Source: Macrococcus equipercicus
GTDB lineage: Bacteria > Bacillota > Bacilli > Staphylococcales > Staphylococcaceae
Reading direction: 5' to 3'
DNA length: 64,000 nt
Assembly: GCF_004359525.2 (NCBI RefSeq)
Contig: NZ_SCWC02000004.1
Span: forward strand, 1-64,000
Position numbers and translations under genes: made by a program. This document shows, one piece after another, positions 1-9,962 of this stretch; positions within the stretch are counted from its first letter, which is position 1, and each line of letters begins with the position of its first letter. The notes under the pieces were generated by a model. It saw only the letters and a program-made list of their open reading frames with translations, made no database searches and was not told the DNA's origin.

Positions 1-14
1 AAACTCTCCATAAT
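1..14 (-). rRNA. 5' end of 16S rRNA gene (cut by window edge)
   Basis: Read on the minus strand the first bases give TATGGAGAGTTT, the hallmark 5' end of Firmicutes 16S rRNA, which continues GATCCTGGCTCAG outside the window. The upstream leader fits: a boxA-like element and a short hairpin lie between it and the tRNAs. Only about a dozen bases are present, so the call rests on this motif plus context. Confidence 0.8.
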
Positions 15-37
15 AGTTTGTCTGATAAAAGCTCGTT

Positions 38-54
38 GACTGCTTAAGCCAGTC
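38..54 (-). other. Hairpin in the 16S leader
   Basis: A 5-bp stem (GACTG/CAGTC) closes around a CTTAAGC-type palindromic loop about 25 bases upstream of the 16S start. Short stems in rRNA leaders often take part in precursor processing; that role is inferred. Confidence 0.4.
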
Positions 55-110
55 ACTCTGAAAGTACTAAAGTACTCAAATTATTGGAATTAACGTTGAC
101 ATATTGTCAT

Positions 111-127
111 TCAGTTTTCAATGTTCA
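111..127 (-). promoter_or_regulatory. boxA-like antitermination element of the rrn leader
   Basis: The minus strand reads TGAACATTGAAAACTGA, close to the Bacillus/Staphylococcus rrn boxA (TGCTCTTTGAAAACTGA type). Such elements load Nus factors that let RNA polymerase read through structured rRNA. It lies between tRNA-Gly and 16S, as expected for one transcript covering tRNAs and rRNA. Confidence 0.65.
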
Positions 128-149
128 CTGTTCATTATTAATAGTTATA

Positions 150-223
150 TGGAGCGGGTGATCGGAATCGAACCGACAACATCAGCTTGGAAGGCTGAGG
201 TTTTACCACTAAACTACACCCGC
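150..223 (-). tRNA. tRNA-Gly (anticodon TCC)
   Basis: Cloverleaf with acceptor stem GCGGGTG/CACCCGC, anticodon loop CTTCCAA giving TCC, T-loop GTTCGATTC, and an encoded CCA end. Third tRNA of a Glu-Leu-Gly series immediately upstream of 16S rRNA. Confidence 0.95.
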
Positions 224-239
224 TTATTCAAATAATTAG

Positions 240-323
<84 letters not shown>

Positions 324-432
324 GCGTAGCCGGCATTTACTTCGTTTGTCTGTTTTAGCGACAAGATTTATTATATTATGTATCTGCCATGAAGTCAATA
401 CTTTTAATAAAGTTTTTTTATTTTTTTTAAAG

Positions 433-504
433 TGACCCCTACGGGATTCGAACCCGTGTTACCGCCGTGAAAGGGCGGTGTCTTAACCGCTTGACCAAGG
501 GGCC
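433..504 (-). tRNA. tRNA-Glu (anticodon TTC)
   Basis: Acceptor GGCCCCT/AGGGGTC, anticodon loop CTTTCAC (TTC) and T-loop GTTCGAATC. CCA is not encoded. It is the first gene downstream of the promoter at 526-554. The 109 bases to tRNA-Leu are AT-rich, with no further gene seen. Confidence 0.95.
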
Positions 505-525
505 TTTATTTCAACAACGAATATA

Positions 526-554
526 ATCATAAGACGAATCAGCGGTTAAGTCAA
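526..554 (-). promoter_or_regulatory. Promoter of the tRNA/rRNA operon
   Basis: Minus strand: TTGACT (549-554), 17-base spacer, TATGAT (526-531), then about 20 bases to tRNA-Glu. Nearly consensus sigma-A promoter placed right after the sprT terminator, so it should drive tRNA-Glu-Leu-Gly and the 16S beyond the edge. Confidence 0.75.
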
Positions 555-557
555 CAT

Positions 558-598
558 AAAAATAGCTGACACGTAAAATTATACTTTACGTGTCAGCT
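558..598 (-). terminator. Terminator of sprT, overlapping its stop codon
   Basis: A 14-bp perfect stem (AGCTGACACGTAAA and its complement) with a 7-base loop is followed on the minus strand by a T-rich run. The stop codon of sprT (579-581) lies in the loop and the last codons form the 5' arm. Confidence 0.85.
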
Positions 599-1025
599 GT
601 AACTTCCCGCGGCACTTGCCGCAGCTATATCTACTGAGATCAATCATGCGTTTCCTCAAGTAGACTTGACCGCAGTGAACGCAGTGATATTCATAGCTGT
701 AGTGATGCTCGGGCAGCGCCTCACAATATCGCGGTGCGCCTACATGACTGCTCAGCACCTTGAAGTCACGATCACGATGCTTGTAACCTTTCCCTTCTAT
801 ATGAAGATGATAGTGACAAAGCTCATGCTTAATAATCGCGGTTAACGTCTCTATTCCATAGGCTTCGTATTGTCTGTAGTTGAATTCCAGATTGTGCGTA
901 CGCAGGAAATAACGGCCGCCTGTCGTCCTCAGCCTGCGATTGAAGACTGCGGTATGACGAAACGGTCGTTCGAACCATTCAAGTGACACCGCTTCTACTA
1001 ATTGCTGCAGTTCTTCCTCTGTCAC
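579..1025 (-). CDS. sprT: SprT-like zinc metalloprotease-fold protein
   Basis: 148-aa protein of the SprT-like family, whose function in Firmicutes is unproven; eukaryotic Spartan relatives cut DNA-protein crosslinks. The zinc site is visible as HELCH (about residues 67-71), and a C-terminal zinc ribbon is formed by CVHCG and CGKC (about 115-140). The start overlaps the tex stop by four bases (ATGA), so translation is probably coupled to tex. tex-sprT next to sigB is the staphylococcal arrangement. The gene ends inside its own terminator hairpin. Family assignment is firm; the substrate is unknown. Confidence 0.88.
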   Translation of the reverse strand: MTEEELQQLVEAVSLEWFERPFRHTAVFNRRLRTTGGRYFLRTHNLEFNYRQYEAYGIETLTAIIKHELCHYHLHIEGKGYKHRDRDFKVLSSHVGAPRYCEALPEHHYSYEYHCVHCGQVYLRKRMIDLSRYSCGKCRGKLQLTRKV

Positions 1026-3166
1026 TCTGGTGCCTTCATCGTCAAAGCGACTTTCCCTTTGTCGAGGTCGACACCATCAACCCAGACATCAACAATATCT
1101 CCTGCGCTGACGACATCAGTCGGGTGCTTGACGAATTTGTCAGACAGCTTCGAGATATGGACAAGACCGTCCTGTTTCACGCCGATATCAACGAATGCAC
1201 CGAAGTCGACAACATTGCGCACGGTTCCTGACAGTTTCATCCCTGCTTTTAAGTCGGCAAGTGACAAGACGTCTGACTTCAGCAACGGTACATGATAAGC
1301 ATCGCGCGGGTCACGTCCCGGGGCGATTAAGGCGGCGATGATATCTTCCAGTGTCGGGAGCCCGATGTCCAGCTGCTTAGAGAGTGCCTGTTTATCCAGC
1401 TGCTTCAGTTTGGCCTGCAGCGGGGCTGTACCGAGTTCATCGACAGAGGACCCTATTTCTTTGAGGAGCTGGTAAGCCGCTTTGTAGCTCTCCGGGTGAA
1501 TCGCTGTTCTATCAAGCGGCTCAGTGCCGTCTAGTATGCGCAGGAAGCCGATACTCTGCTCGAATGTCTTTTTGCCGAGACGCGGGATGCCGGCGATTTC
1601 TCTGCTGTGTTTAATCGGCCCTGCTTCTTCGCGGTATTTAATAATGTTCTCTGCGACAGTAGTCGACAGTCCTGAGACATACTGCAGCAACGGCGACGAT
1701 GCGGTGTTCACATTCACACCGACCTGGTTGACAGCCGTCTCAACGACAAACGTCAATGCTTCGCTCAATGCCTTCTGGTTCACATCGTGCTGGTACTGGC
1801 CGACACCGATTGATTTCGGGTCGATCTTCACAAGTTCACTCAATGGATCCTGGACACGTCTGCCGATGGAGACAGCGCTCCGCTCCTCAACTTTAAAGTC
1901 CGGGAATTCCCGGCGGGCAAGGTCGCTTGCAGAGTAAACAGATGCGCCCGCTTCATTGACGATGATAAATGATACATCAAGCTTATGCTTCTTAATCATC
2001 TCCGCTGTGAACTGCTCTGTTTCGCGGCTGGCCGTTCCATTACCGATAGCGATCAGCTCAACATGATGCCGCTTGATGATATCGACGAAGATCTGCTCCG
2101 CTTCATGCTTTTTATTGACCGGTTGGTGCGGATACATGACAGACTTCGCGACAAAGGTGCCGTATTCATTAATGACTGCCAGTTTACAGCCCGTTCTATA
2201 GGCCGGGTCGACTCCAAGGATGACCTTCCCTTTCAGCGGTGCCTGCAGCAGCAGGTTCTTCAAGTTCACAGCGAATATATCGATGGCCTGTGTCTCGGCT
2301 TTCATTGTCAGCTCATTTCTCACTTCGCGCTCAATGGACGGCAGTATGAGCCGCTTCAGGCTGTCCGTAATGGCCTCCTCAAATAAGTGGAGCGTATTCG
2401 TCCGGCGTCTGACTACTTGATTTCTTAAATATAGTGCCAGTCTGTCAAGCGCTATATCGAACGAGACTTTAAGCACCCCTGCATTTTCTCCTCTGTTCAA
2501 AGCAAGAATGCGGTGAGGCACGATGGATTTAACCGGCTCGTCATAAGCATAGTACATCTCAAAGATGCCTTTATCATCTTCAGCGCCGCGTTTCTTCGAA
2601 GCTGTAATATGTGCATTGTCCTGCACAAACTTCAGAATATAGCTTCGATATTTCGGTTCATCGGCGATTTGTTCGGCGATAATATCTTTCGCGCCGCTGA
2701 TCGCATCATCAGTCGTCTGAACTTCTTCAGATAGAAACTGAGCCGCTACTTTGTCGATATTCATATCATTGAATTCAAACAGCTGCTCTGCCAATGGTCC
2801 TAAGTTTTTACGCTTCGCCTCTGTCGCGCGCGTTTTTTTCTTCTGTTTGAACGGCCGGTACAGATCTTCGACACGCTGCAGCTTCACCTGGCTTAAAATG
2901 TCCTGCTTCAGTTCCGCCGTCAATAATCCCTGTGACTCAATCGCACGGATGACTTCATCTTTTCGCTTCTGCAGCGCCGCCATGTAGCTGTATTCCGTCT
3001 CAATCGTCTTGATCTCCACTTCATCAAGACCACCTGTCGCTTCCTTGCGGTAACGGGCGATAAACGGTACTGTGTTCTTGTCCTCAAGCAGCTTGAGCAC
3101 TGACTTGATCTGCTCTTCCTTATACGGAAGTTTATTGATGATAAGTTTCATAATATGCTGTTCCAT
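1022..3166 (-). CDS. tex: Tex family RNA-binding transcription accessory protein
   Basis: 714-aa Tex/YdcI-type protein, close to the family's usual 720-770 aa. Tex binds RNA polymerase and nucleic acid in the cytoplasm and affects expression of some virulence genes in other bacteria. Visible features: the N-terminal helical region with PFIARYRKEATGG, a YqgF/RuvC-like segment (GVDPAYRTGCKLAV), a helix-hairpin-helix region (NTASSPLLQYVSGLS) and a C-terminal S1 domain (GTVRNVVDFGAFVDIGV, about 640-710). The start ATG has AAGGAGG five bases upstream; a second Met four codons later is possible. It lies between the sigB terminator and sprT. Confidence 0.93.
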   Translation of the reverse strand: MEQHIMKLIINKLPYKEEQIKSVLKLLEDKNTVPFIARYRKEATGGLDEVEIKTIETEYSYMAALQKRKDEVIRAIESQGLLTAELKQDILSQVKLQRVEDLYRPFKQKKKTRATEAKRKNLGPLAEQLFEFNDMNIDKVAAQFLSEEVQTTDDAISGAKDIIAEQIADEPKYRSYILKFVQDNAHITASKKRGAEDDKGIFEMYYAYDEPVKSIVPHRILALNRGENAGVLKVSFDIALDRLALYLRNQVVRRRTNTLHLFEEAITDSLKRLILPSIEREVRNELTMKAETQAIDIFAVNLKNLLLQAPLKGKVILGVDPAYRTGCKLAVINEYGTFVAKSVMYPHQPVNKKHEAEQIFVDIIKRHHVELIAIGNGTASRETEQFTAEMIKKHKLDVSFIIVNEAGASVYSASDLARREFPDFKVEERSAVSIGRRVQDPLSELVKIDPKSIGVGQYQHDVNQKALSEALTFVVETAVNQVGVNVNTASSPLLQYVSGLSTTVAENIIKYREEAGPIKHSREIAGIPRLGKKTFEQSIGFLRILDGTEPLDRTAIHPESYKAAYQLLKEIGSSVDELGTAPLQAKLKQLDKQALSKQLDIGLPTLEDIIAALIAPGRDPRDAYHVPLLKSDVLSLADLKAGMKLSGTVRNVVDFGAFVDIGVKQDGLVHISKLSDKFVKHPTDVVSAGDIVDVWVDGVDLDKGKVALTMKAPE

Positions 3167-3199
3167 AATGACCTCCTTGATTCATAACGAGTGTAACAT

Positions 3200-3229
3200 A
3201 AAAAAGCATGTACCTTTATGGCACATGCT
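3200..3229 (-). terminator. Terminator of the sigB operon
   Basis: AGCATGT/ACATGCT stem with an 11-base loop followed by TTTTTT on the minus strand, placed between sigB and tex. tex therefore needs its own promoter or readthrough. Confidence 0.8.
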
Positions 3230-3234
3230 GAAAA

Positions 3235-4011
3235 TTATTCGCTATTCTGTACGGCATCTCTCAGTTTCTTAATTGCTGTACGCTGCAATCTTGAAACATG
3301 CATCTGACTCAGACCTACTTTTTCACCGGTTTCTTTCTGGCTCAGACCTTCGATGAATGTACACTGAATAATCTGCCGTTCTCTATCAGATAAGATCGGG
3401 ATAATCTTCTCAAGGATCATCCGCTTCTCAGTCAGTTCATAGCCGTCTTCCTGCTTGCCCATCACATCAAGAAGCGTCACTGTCGAACCGTCTTTATCCG
3501 CTTCGATGGAATGATCGACACTGAGGGCGTTATAGCTCTGCCCCATCTCCATCGCTTCCAGCACTTCTTCATCTGTGACTTCCAGGAAGCCGGCAATCTC
3601 AGAGATTTTAGGAGAACGTCCCAGCTGGTTCGTCAGCTCGTCAGTCGCTTTTTTTATTTTTGGGCCGATTTCCTTGATCCGCCTCGGCACGTGGACGCTC
3701 CACGTCTTATCGCGCAAGTAGCGCTTGATTTCACCGATGACTGTCGGCACAAGGAAAGCTTCAAACTTACGTTCAAAAGACACATCGAACCGGTTGATTG
3801 CACCGAGTAAGCCGACCATTCCCACTTGAACTAAGTCTTCATGATGGCTCTGTCCTTTAGAGTAACGGTATGCCAAAGATTCAACCAGCTTCTGATAGTG
3901 CTCGACCAATGTCGTCTGGGCCATCTCATCCTGTGTGTCCTGATACAGTTTGATCCACGCATTGATTTCTTCGGGTGTTACATCATTATAAGCTGTTGAG
4001 TCTTTCGCCAT
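3235..4011 (-). CDS. sigB: RNA polymerase sigma factor SigB (general stress)
   Basis: 258-aa sigma-70 family member of the sigma-B/F/G branch that directs RNA polymerase to general stress promoters. Region 2 contains [18 protein letters not shown], and region 4.2 has a helix-turn-helix ([20 protein letters not shown], near residue 230). The start lies 26 bases inside the end of rsbW with AGGTG seven bases upstream, so the two are translationally linked. It is the last gene of rsbU-rsbV-rsbW-sigB, where RsbW holds SigB inactive until dephosphorylated RsbV displaces it. A sigma-B-type promoter before rsbV implies positive autoregulation. Confidence 0.97.
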   Translation of the reverse strand: MAKDSTAYNDVTPEEINAWIKLYQDTQDEMAQTTLVEHYQKLVESLAYRYSKGQSHHEDLVQVGMVGLLGAINRFDVSFERKFEAFLVPTVIGEIKRYLRDKTWSVHVPRRIKEIGPKIKKATDELTNQLGRSPKISEIAGFLEVTDEEVLEAMEMGQSYNALSVDHSIEADKDGSTVTLLDVMGKQEDGYELTEKRMILEKIIPILSDRERQIIQCTFIEGLSQKETGEKVGLSQMHVSRLQRTAIKKLRDAVQNSE

Positions 4012-4459
4012 CAGGTTGCACCTGCTCCCCTGCGATATACTTCGTCATGCTGATTGTTACACCTGCATCTTTTTTAATATTAACTTCGTCCATTAACGAT
4101 TCAATCAGGAATAAGCCGAGGCCGCCTTCGCGGATAAAATCGACATTCTCGTCTTCATTATAAGGTCCTAGTTCTGCCTTCGTCTTCTCGTAGTCGAAGC
4201 TCTGCCCTGAATCTGAGACGATGACTTCTACTTTGTCCTCAAAGATGACATAGCCGACAAGCACATCGCCTTTCACTTCATCTTGATAAGCATGCTTCAC
4301 TGCATTAGTCACTGCCTCTGATACTGCGATCTTAGAATCCTCGATGTCATCATAAGAGGCGCCGATTCTGCTTAGTATACCGGATAATGTCAGACGGACA
4401 AGTCCTACATATTCAGCTGACGCAGGAAAACGCATTTCTACATAATCATAGTTTGACAT
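3986..4459 (-). CDS. rsbW: Anti-sigma factor / serine kinase RsbW
   Basis: 157-aa GHKL-fold protein that binds SigB and phosphorylates RsbV. The ATP-binding N box is visible ([14 protein letters not shown]), together with a glycine-rich motif ([17 protein letters not shown]). Length matches staphylococcal RsbW (159 aa). The ATG at 4459 overlaps the rsbV TGA by one base; a GTG one codon earlier is also possible. The 3' end overlaps sigB. Identification rests on sequence and on its place in the rsbU-V-W-sigB operon. Confidence 0.96.
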   Translation of the reverse strand: MSNYDYVEMRFPASAEYVGLVRLTLSGILSRIGASYDDIEDSKIAVSEAVTNAVKHAYQDEVKGDVLVGYVIFEDKVEVIVSDSGQSFDYEKTKAELGPYNEDENVDFIREGGLGLFLIESLMDEVNIKKDAGVTISMTKYIAGEQVQPDGERLNSL

Positions 4460-4785
4460 CACTCAACCTCCGTCCCCTCATTAACATGCATCAGATCTTT
4501 CAGACCGGTAATGTCGAACAGACGCTCAATTCGGCTGTTCGCGCCTAACACATACAGTTCATGGCCATGCTTATTCAGTTCCTTTAACGTACCGACAAAA
4601 AGTCCGAGACCAGTGGAGTCCATGTAACTCACTTCGCTGATATTCAAGCGGATGTCGTGCGTTCCTTTCTGGCGCAGCGGCTGCAGTACTTCAAGCAGTT
4701 CCGGAGCTGTATAAACGTCCAGTTCTCCCGCTACTTTAATATCATAGTGAGTCTCATGTTCTACTGTTTCAATATTCAAGTTCAT
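4459..4785 (-). CDS. rsbV: Anti-anti-sigma factor RsbV
   Basis: 108-aa STAS-domain protein that frees SigB by binding RsbW when unphosphorylated. The phosphorylated serine is in [11 protein letters not shown] (Ser57 from the chosen start). The ATG at 4785 is preferred over an upstream GTG because GGAG lies eight bases before it and the length then equals staphylococcal RsbV. First gene downstream of the sigma-B-type promoter at 4834-4858. Confidence 0.96.
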   Translation of the reverse strand: MNLNIETVEHETHYDIKVAGELDVYTAPELLEVLQPLRQKGTHDIRLNISEVSYMDSTGLGLFVGTLKELNKHGHELYVLGANSRIERLFDITGLKDLMHVNEGTEVE

Positions 4786-4833
4786 CTGATACACTCCTAA
4801 TTAGCTATGGCAGTTTATAATAATCTGTTTGTT

Positions 4834-4858
4834 ATACCCTATTTGTTTATGTATAAAC
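4834..4858 (-). promoter_or_regulatory. Sigma-B-dependent promoter of rsbV-rsbW-sigB
   Basis: Minus strand reads GTTTAT, a 13-base spacer, then GGGTAT, matching the sigma-B consensus GTTTAW-N12-15-GGGWAW. It lies about 50 bases before the rsbV start, where S. aureus has its autoregulatory sigma-B promoter. Confidence 0.8.
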
Positions 4859-4867
4859 ATATAACAC

Positions 4868-5875
4868 TTAATGAATTTTTTTAATGATAAGGATAGTTAA
4901 ATCATCCCGTTTTTTCGGATCCTGCTGTTTCAGCAGCTCCTCGTAGACCACCTGCACGATATCCTGTGGATGCAGATGCTTATACTCCCTAATGATTTCG
5001 AGCAGCTCTTCGGTACTGACAAACTCACCGTTGAGCCGGCGGATTTCAGAGAAGCCGTCTGTAAAGACGATGATCATATCCCCTATTTCAATCTGATGCT
5101 CTTTCTGGTCATAACGAGTCGACGGATTGATTCCGAGGACAATGCCCCGGGCATTCAACTCCTGGAAAGAATCCGTTTGTTCTCTGTAAATGTAGCCGGG
5201 TTCATGACCCGCAGAACTGTAGTAAAACTTACTGTTCACTTCTTCATAGAGACCATAGAACATTGTGACAAACATATTCTGGTTGACGTTCTTTTCAACG
5301 ACCCGGTTCAGTCGTTTCAAGCCGTCACTCGGCAGCTGGGAATGCCCGTAGGAATCCATACCGAACTTGATCATGCTCATCGCCAGAGCTGCCGGGATAC
5401 CTTTACCGATGACATCGGCAACCGCAAAACTCATCGTGCCGTCTTTATGGTCGATCAAGTTGAAGTAATCACCGTTCACCCGCTGTGCCGGCACACTGAT
5501 TGCACCGATTTCTATGCTGTCGAGCTTAGGAATCGCCGTCTTCAGCATCATTGACTGCAGACTGACCGCGACATCCATCTCTTTATCGTGCGCCTCCATT
5601 TTGCGGACCAGTGCTTTATAATCACGGTAGGAGAAGCCGAAACCCATAATCATTTCGAGCAGCACATCCATCGAGTACTTCGCTTCTTCCGCCGTCAGTT
5701 CTTTCTCAAGCATCAGATCTTTATGCAGTGATACGACTTCTTCCGGCGAAATGTCGTGCTCTATAGCCTCAAAACTCAAGTCCTGCAGACCATCTAAATC
5801 TTCTTCCTTCTTAGATGCGATATACTTATCAAAAATGATATTGTATTTCTCTACGAGTGTATCTATATGGTTCAT
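4868..5875 (-). CDS. rsbU: PP2C phosphatase RsbU, activator of SigB
   Basis: 335-aa phosphatase that dephosphorylates RsbV-P. The N-terminal ~100 residues are the helical partner-binding domain; the rest is a PPM/SpoIIE domain with metal-binding aspartates (NGDYFNLI, FAVADVIGKGIPAAL, FTDGFSEI, DDLTIL). Length equals staphylococcal RsbU (333 aa). The start has GGGGG and TATTAA before the ATG. It follows mazF, separated by an intrinsic terminator. As in Staphylococcus, no RsbR/S/T genes are visible. Confidence 0.95.
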   Translation of the reverse strand: MNHIDTLVEKYNIIFDKYIASKKEEDLDGLQDLSFEAIEHDISPEEVVSLHKDLMLEKELTAEEAKYSMDVLLEMIMGFGFSYRDYKALVRKMEAHDKEMDVAVSLQSMMLKTAIPKLDSIEIGAISVPAQRVNGDYFNLIDHKDGTMSFAVADVIGKGIPAALAMSMIKFGMDSYGHSQLPSDGLKRLNRVVEKNVNQNMFVTMFYGLYEEVNSKFYYSSAGHEPGYIYREQTDSFQELNARGIVLGINPSTRYDQKEHQIEIGDMIIVFTDGFSEIRRLNGEFVSTEELLEIIREYKHLHPQDIVQVVYEELLKQQDPKKRDDLTILIIKKIH

Positions 5876-5901
5876 TTAATACCCCCTATCTCTCTCCAAT
5901 G

Positions 5902-5928
5902 AAAAAGACTTTAGTCTCCTAAAGTCTC
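5902..5928 (-). terminator. Intrinsic terminator between mazF and rsbU
   Basis: GACTTTAG/CTAAAGTC stem with loop GAGA followed by TTTTTC on the minus strand. It would limit readthrough from mazEF into the sigB operon. Only about 30 bases remain before rsbU, too few for a complete separate promoter with leader. Confidence 0.75.
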
Positions 5929-5947
5929 AGACATTCATCGGACAATA

Positions 5948-6301
5948 TTATTCCTGAGACCGGCCACTCAGGCCAAGACTGATTTCAAGCGCCTCATCGA
6001 CCTCATCCATTTTGTCAGGAGATAATACAGTCAGCTTATCTATCAATCTGTTTTTATCAATCGTTCTGATCTGCTCCAGCAGAATCACTGAATCCTTATC
6101 CAGCTGATGATTAGTCCGTCCGATTTCTACATGTGTCGGAATGCGCGCTTTATTAATTTTGGCGGTTATAGCCGCTACAATCACTGTCGGACTGAACTTA
6201 TTTCCCACATCATTCTGAATGATGACAACCGGTCTTTTGCCACCTTGTTCAGAACCTTTCACAGGAGATAAATCCGCTAAATAAACATCCCCGCGTTTCA
6301 T
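5948..6301 (-). CDS. mazF: MazF toxin, mRNA endoribonuclease
   Basis: 117-aa PemK/MazF family toxin; the staphylococcal homologue cuts single-stranded mRNA. The family start [26 protein letters not shown] is spread over residues 1-26, including the conserved GSEQGG loop and the catalytic-type arginine in [18 protein letters not shown] follows. The ATG directly follows the mazE stop (TAAATG). Position upstream of rsbU matches staphylococci, where mazEF is partly co-transcribed with sigB. Confidence 0.95.
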   Translation of the reverse strand: MKRGDVYLADLSPVKGSEQGGKRPVVIIQNDVGNKFSPTVIVAAITAKINKARIPTHVEIGRTNHQLDKDSVILLEQIRTIDKNRLIDKLTVLSPDKMDEVDEALEISLGLSGRSQE

Positions 6302-6445
6302 TTATTCACCATCTTCAGATGCAAAGAAGCGATCACTCTGTTCGCTTGCCTCGCACTCGAGTTCAAATTGCTCGTAAGAAATCATCAAGTTCAGTTCTGC
6401 CATTGATTGATATCCTTCAGCAAGTAATTGTTCAAACTTCTTCAT
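6302..6445 (-). CDS. mazE: MazE antitoxin
   Basis: 47-aa protein beginning MKKFEQLLAEGYQSMAELN and ending in an acidic tail (SEQSDRFFASEDGE). It resembles staphylococcal MazE (LKEGYSQMADLN, ECEA motifs) but is about nine residues shorter at the N-terminus. The acidic C-terminus would wrap the toxin. GGGGGAAG stands eight bases before the ATG, and the stop abuts mazF. Called from its position upstream of mazF and similarity to the family. Confidence 0.9.
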   Translation of the reverse strand: MKKFEQLLAEGYQSMAELNLMISYEQFELECEASEQSDRFFASEDGE

Positions 6446-6478
6446 GAGCTTCCCCCATTCAAACAACGAATTAAGATA

Positions 6479-6487
6479 ATCATACCA
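6479..6487 (-). promoter_or_regulatory. Extended -10 promoter of mazEF
   Basis: TGGTATGAT (TGnTATGAT) on the minus strand, about 34 bases before mazE; no good -35 is visible. The same extended -10 occurs upstream of acpS. Confidence 0.5.
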
Positions 6488-6510
6488 AATGCATATAATA
6501 AAGACTATCT

Positions 6511-7656
6511 TTATTTCAGTAATTCATTATAAACTGTCTGCTCGCCGCTTGTATGGTAAATTCTCGGCAGCCGTCTGCTTAAATTGCACAGCACTTCATA
6601 GTTGATGGACTGCTGCTGTTCCGCCGCCTGCTCAAGCGACTGACCTGACTTACGTTTGTTATGGATCAGTATCACTTTGTCGCCGACACGGACACTGTCA
6701 TCAACAACGACCATCAGCTGATCCATACAAATACGGCCGACGATTCTGCAGTCAGCGCCGTTAATGTTAACCGCATAGCCTTCCATACTGCGCAGAAAAC
6801 CGTCAGCATAACCCAGCGGCAGTGTCGCGACCTTTGCATCAGCTGCTGCCGTGTACACTGCGCCGTAGCTGACGCTGTCACCAGCTGCCAGTTCTTTGAC
6901 GAAGTTGACCGTGCTGACAAGCTGCATCGCAGGCTTCAGTTTAAGCGGCGCCTGTTCCTGAATAAACGGGGACGGATAATAGCCGTACATACTGATGCCG
7001 AACCGCAGTGCTGTGCATTCCGACATATCATAGCGGAGCGCCGCTGCAGAGTTCTGGCAGTGGATGAACTCAGGCCGGTCTTCACTGATGACGGCAAGAA
7101 AGCGGTCATAAGCTTCAGCGGTCAAGCTGTTATCTACGTCAGCAGAACTGAAATGTGTAAATACACCTTCAAAGACAAGTCCCGGGTGCTGTCTGACCAC
7201 TTCAGTGACTGCACGATACTCCTCCACATCCCGTATGCCGATCCGGTTCATGCCGGTGTCAACTTTGACATGCAGCCAGAGCGATTTATCGCTATCTTCT
7301 TTAAGATAGGACAGTGCCTCATTCAGCCAGTCTATGCCGGGCACTGTCAGCGCCACACGATGACGCAGGGCCTTGTTGATATCTTCCGGCTCGATGATAC
7401 CGAGAATAAGCAGCTTCGCTTTAATGCCGTGCATTCTCAGCTCTATCGCTTCGTCCAGTGTCGCTACTGCGAAAAATTCTGCACCGTTATCCATCAGATG
7501 CCCTGCAACCTGCACCGCGCCGAGTCCATAGGCATTAGCTTTGACAACAGCGATCACCGTCTTGTGAGGATGCAGCCGCTGCACAGCGTTGAAATTGTGG
7601 CTGATGGCGTCTAAGTCAACATTGATATAACTGGGACGATAATATTTTGTGGTCAT
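6511..7656 (-). CDS. alr: Alanine racemase
   Basis: 381-aa fold-type III PLP enzyme that makes D-alanine for peptidoglycan and teichoic acid. The PLP lysine is Lys39 in AVVKANAYGLGA; the second catalytic base is the tyrosine in SYGAVYTAA. The substrate-site segment GRICMDQLMV is also present. Length is typical. It lies between acpS and mazE as in staphylococci, and the D-Ala pathway continues nearby with ddl and murF. Confidence 0.96.
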   Translation of the reverse strand: MTTKYYRPSYINVDLDAISHNFNAVQRLHPHKTVIAVVKANAYGLGAVQVAGHLMDNGAEFFAVATLDEAIELRMHGIKAKLLILGIIEPEDINKALRHRVALTVPGIDWLNEALSYLKEDSDKSLWLHVKVDTGMNRIGIRDVEEYRAVTEVVRQHPGLVFEGVFTHFSSADVDNSLTAEAYDRFLAVISEDRPEFIHCQNSAAALRYDMSECTALRFGISMYGYYPSPFIQEQAPLKLKPAMQLVSTVNFVKELAAGDSVSYGAVYTAAADAKVATLPLGYADGFLRSMEGYAVNINGADCRIVGRICMDQLMVVVDDSVRVGDKVILIHNKRKSGQSLEQAAEQQQSINYEVLCNLSRRLPRIYHTSGEQTVYNELLK

Positions 7657-7751
7657 TTCTTCACCTCAAATGGAATTACGTAGATTTTAACATAAATGAT
7701 GTGTCTATTGATAAAAGTAAGGCAGAAAATTTGTTCATCTGCTGCTGTGTG

Positions 7752-8105
7752 TTACTTATCTTCCAGCACAACAAAAGCAGTGGCGACCGTAGTGGAATGC
7801 GCGATACTGACATGGACGTTGTACTGACTGTCATGGATGTAAGGTTTGCCTTTTGCATCATTCAGACAGCATATATCATTAAAGCGGAATTTACTGCCGA
7901 TACCTGTACCGTAAGCCTTTGAATAAGCTTCCTTGACGGCGAACCGGCCGGCCGTGAAACTGATTCTGCGGGCATCATGTGACATATCAGCCAGCAGTTC
8001 AATCTCCGCCGGGTGCAAAATACGCTTAATAAATTTTTCGCTCATCAGTGCTGCAATACGTTCTATTTCTATAACATCTGTACCGATTCCTGCAATGATG
8101 GTCAT
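7752..8105 (-). CDS. acpS: Holo-[acyl-carrier-protein] synthase
   Basis: 117-aa phosphopantetheinyl transferase that loads the 4'-phosphopantetheine arm from CoA onto ACP. Magnesium-binding motifs are visible: GIGTDVIEIERI at the N-terminus and FAVKEAYSKAYGTGIG in the middle. Preceded by GGAGGAGATGACC. About 95 AT-rich bases without a gene separate it from alr. Confidence 0.95.
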   Translation of the reverse strand: MTIIAGIGTDVIEIERIAALMSEKFIKRILHPAEIELLADMSHDARRISFTAGRFAVKEAYSKAYGTGIGSKFRFNDICCLNDAKGKPYIHDSQYNVHVSIAHSTTVATAFVVLEDK

Positions 8106-8153
8106 CTCCTCCTCTCAGTCATACGCCTTTAATCGTTTGTAGTGCTTCTACAT

Positions 8154-8162
8154 ATCATACCA
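8154..8162 (-). promoter_or_regulatory. Extended -10 promoter of acpS
   Basis: TGGTATGAT about 50 bases upstream of acpS on the minus strand, after the cshA terminator; -35 not convincing. Confidence 0.45.
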
Positions 8163-8220
8163 TCAAGATTGCTTCATCACTAAAGCAGAAGCCCCCTATT
8201 CCTCCATAGACTACAGTAAA

Positions 8221-8260
8221 AAATAAAAAAGTTAAACTCCACTAACGGAATTTAACTTTT
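8221..8260 (-). terminator. Terminator of cshA
   Basis: AAAGTTAAA/TTTAACTTT stem around a CGTTAGTGG-type loop followed by TTTTTTATTTTTT on the minus strand, eight bases after the cshA stop. Confidence 0.8.
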
Positions 8261-8268
8261 CAGGCTTA

Positions 8269-9798
<1,530 letters not shown>

Positions 9799-9909
9799 TT
9801 ACTAAACATCTGTGTGATTTTTCACTATGCTCTCGCGTTAACTTCTCTATACTACCACCTGAGCCGGTTAATAGCAAATGACCCATCTCTCATTTCACTG
9901 GTCGTCCTT

Positions 9910-9939
9910 ATAATAAAAGCCGCCCTGATGTGGACGGCT
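9910..9939 (-). terminator. Terminator of ddl-murF
   Basis: AGCCG/CGGCT-ended hairpin (AGCCGTCC...GGGCGGCT) followed by TTTTATTATAAGG on the minus strand. Confidence 0.75.
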
Positions 9940-9962
9940 CAATGACGTATGCGCTTACATAA

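Noticed and set aside
4970-5554. 194-codon frame antisense to rsbU
   Set aside because: No supporting signals; it mirrors the conserved phosphatase domain of RsbU.
6661-7614. 317-codon frame antisense to alr
   Set aside because: Rich in Cys/His/Arg with no domain, no ribosome site, and fully covered by alanine racemase.
7676-7861. Small gene between acpS and alr
   Set aside because: The frame overlaps the acpS end out of phase and has no ribosome site.
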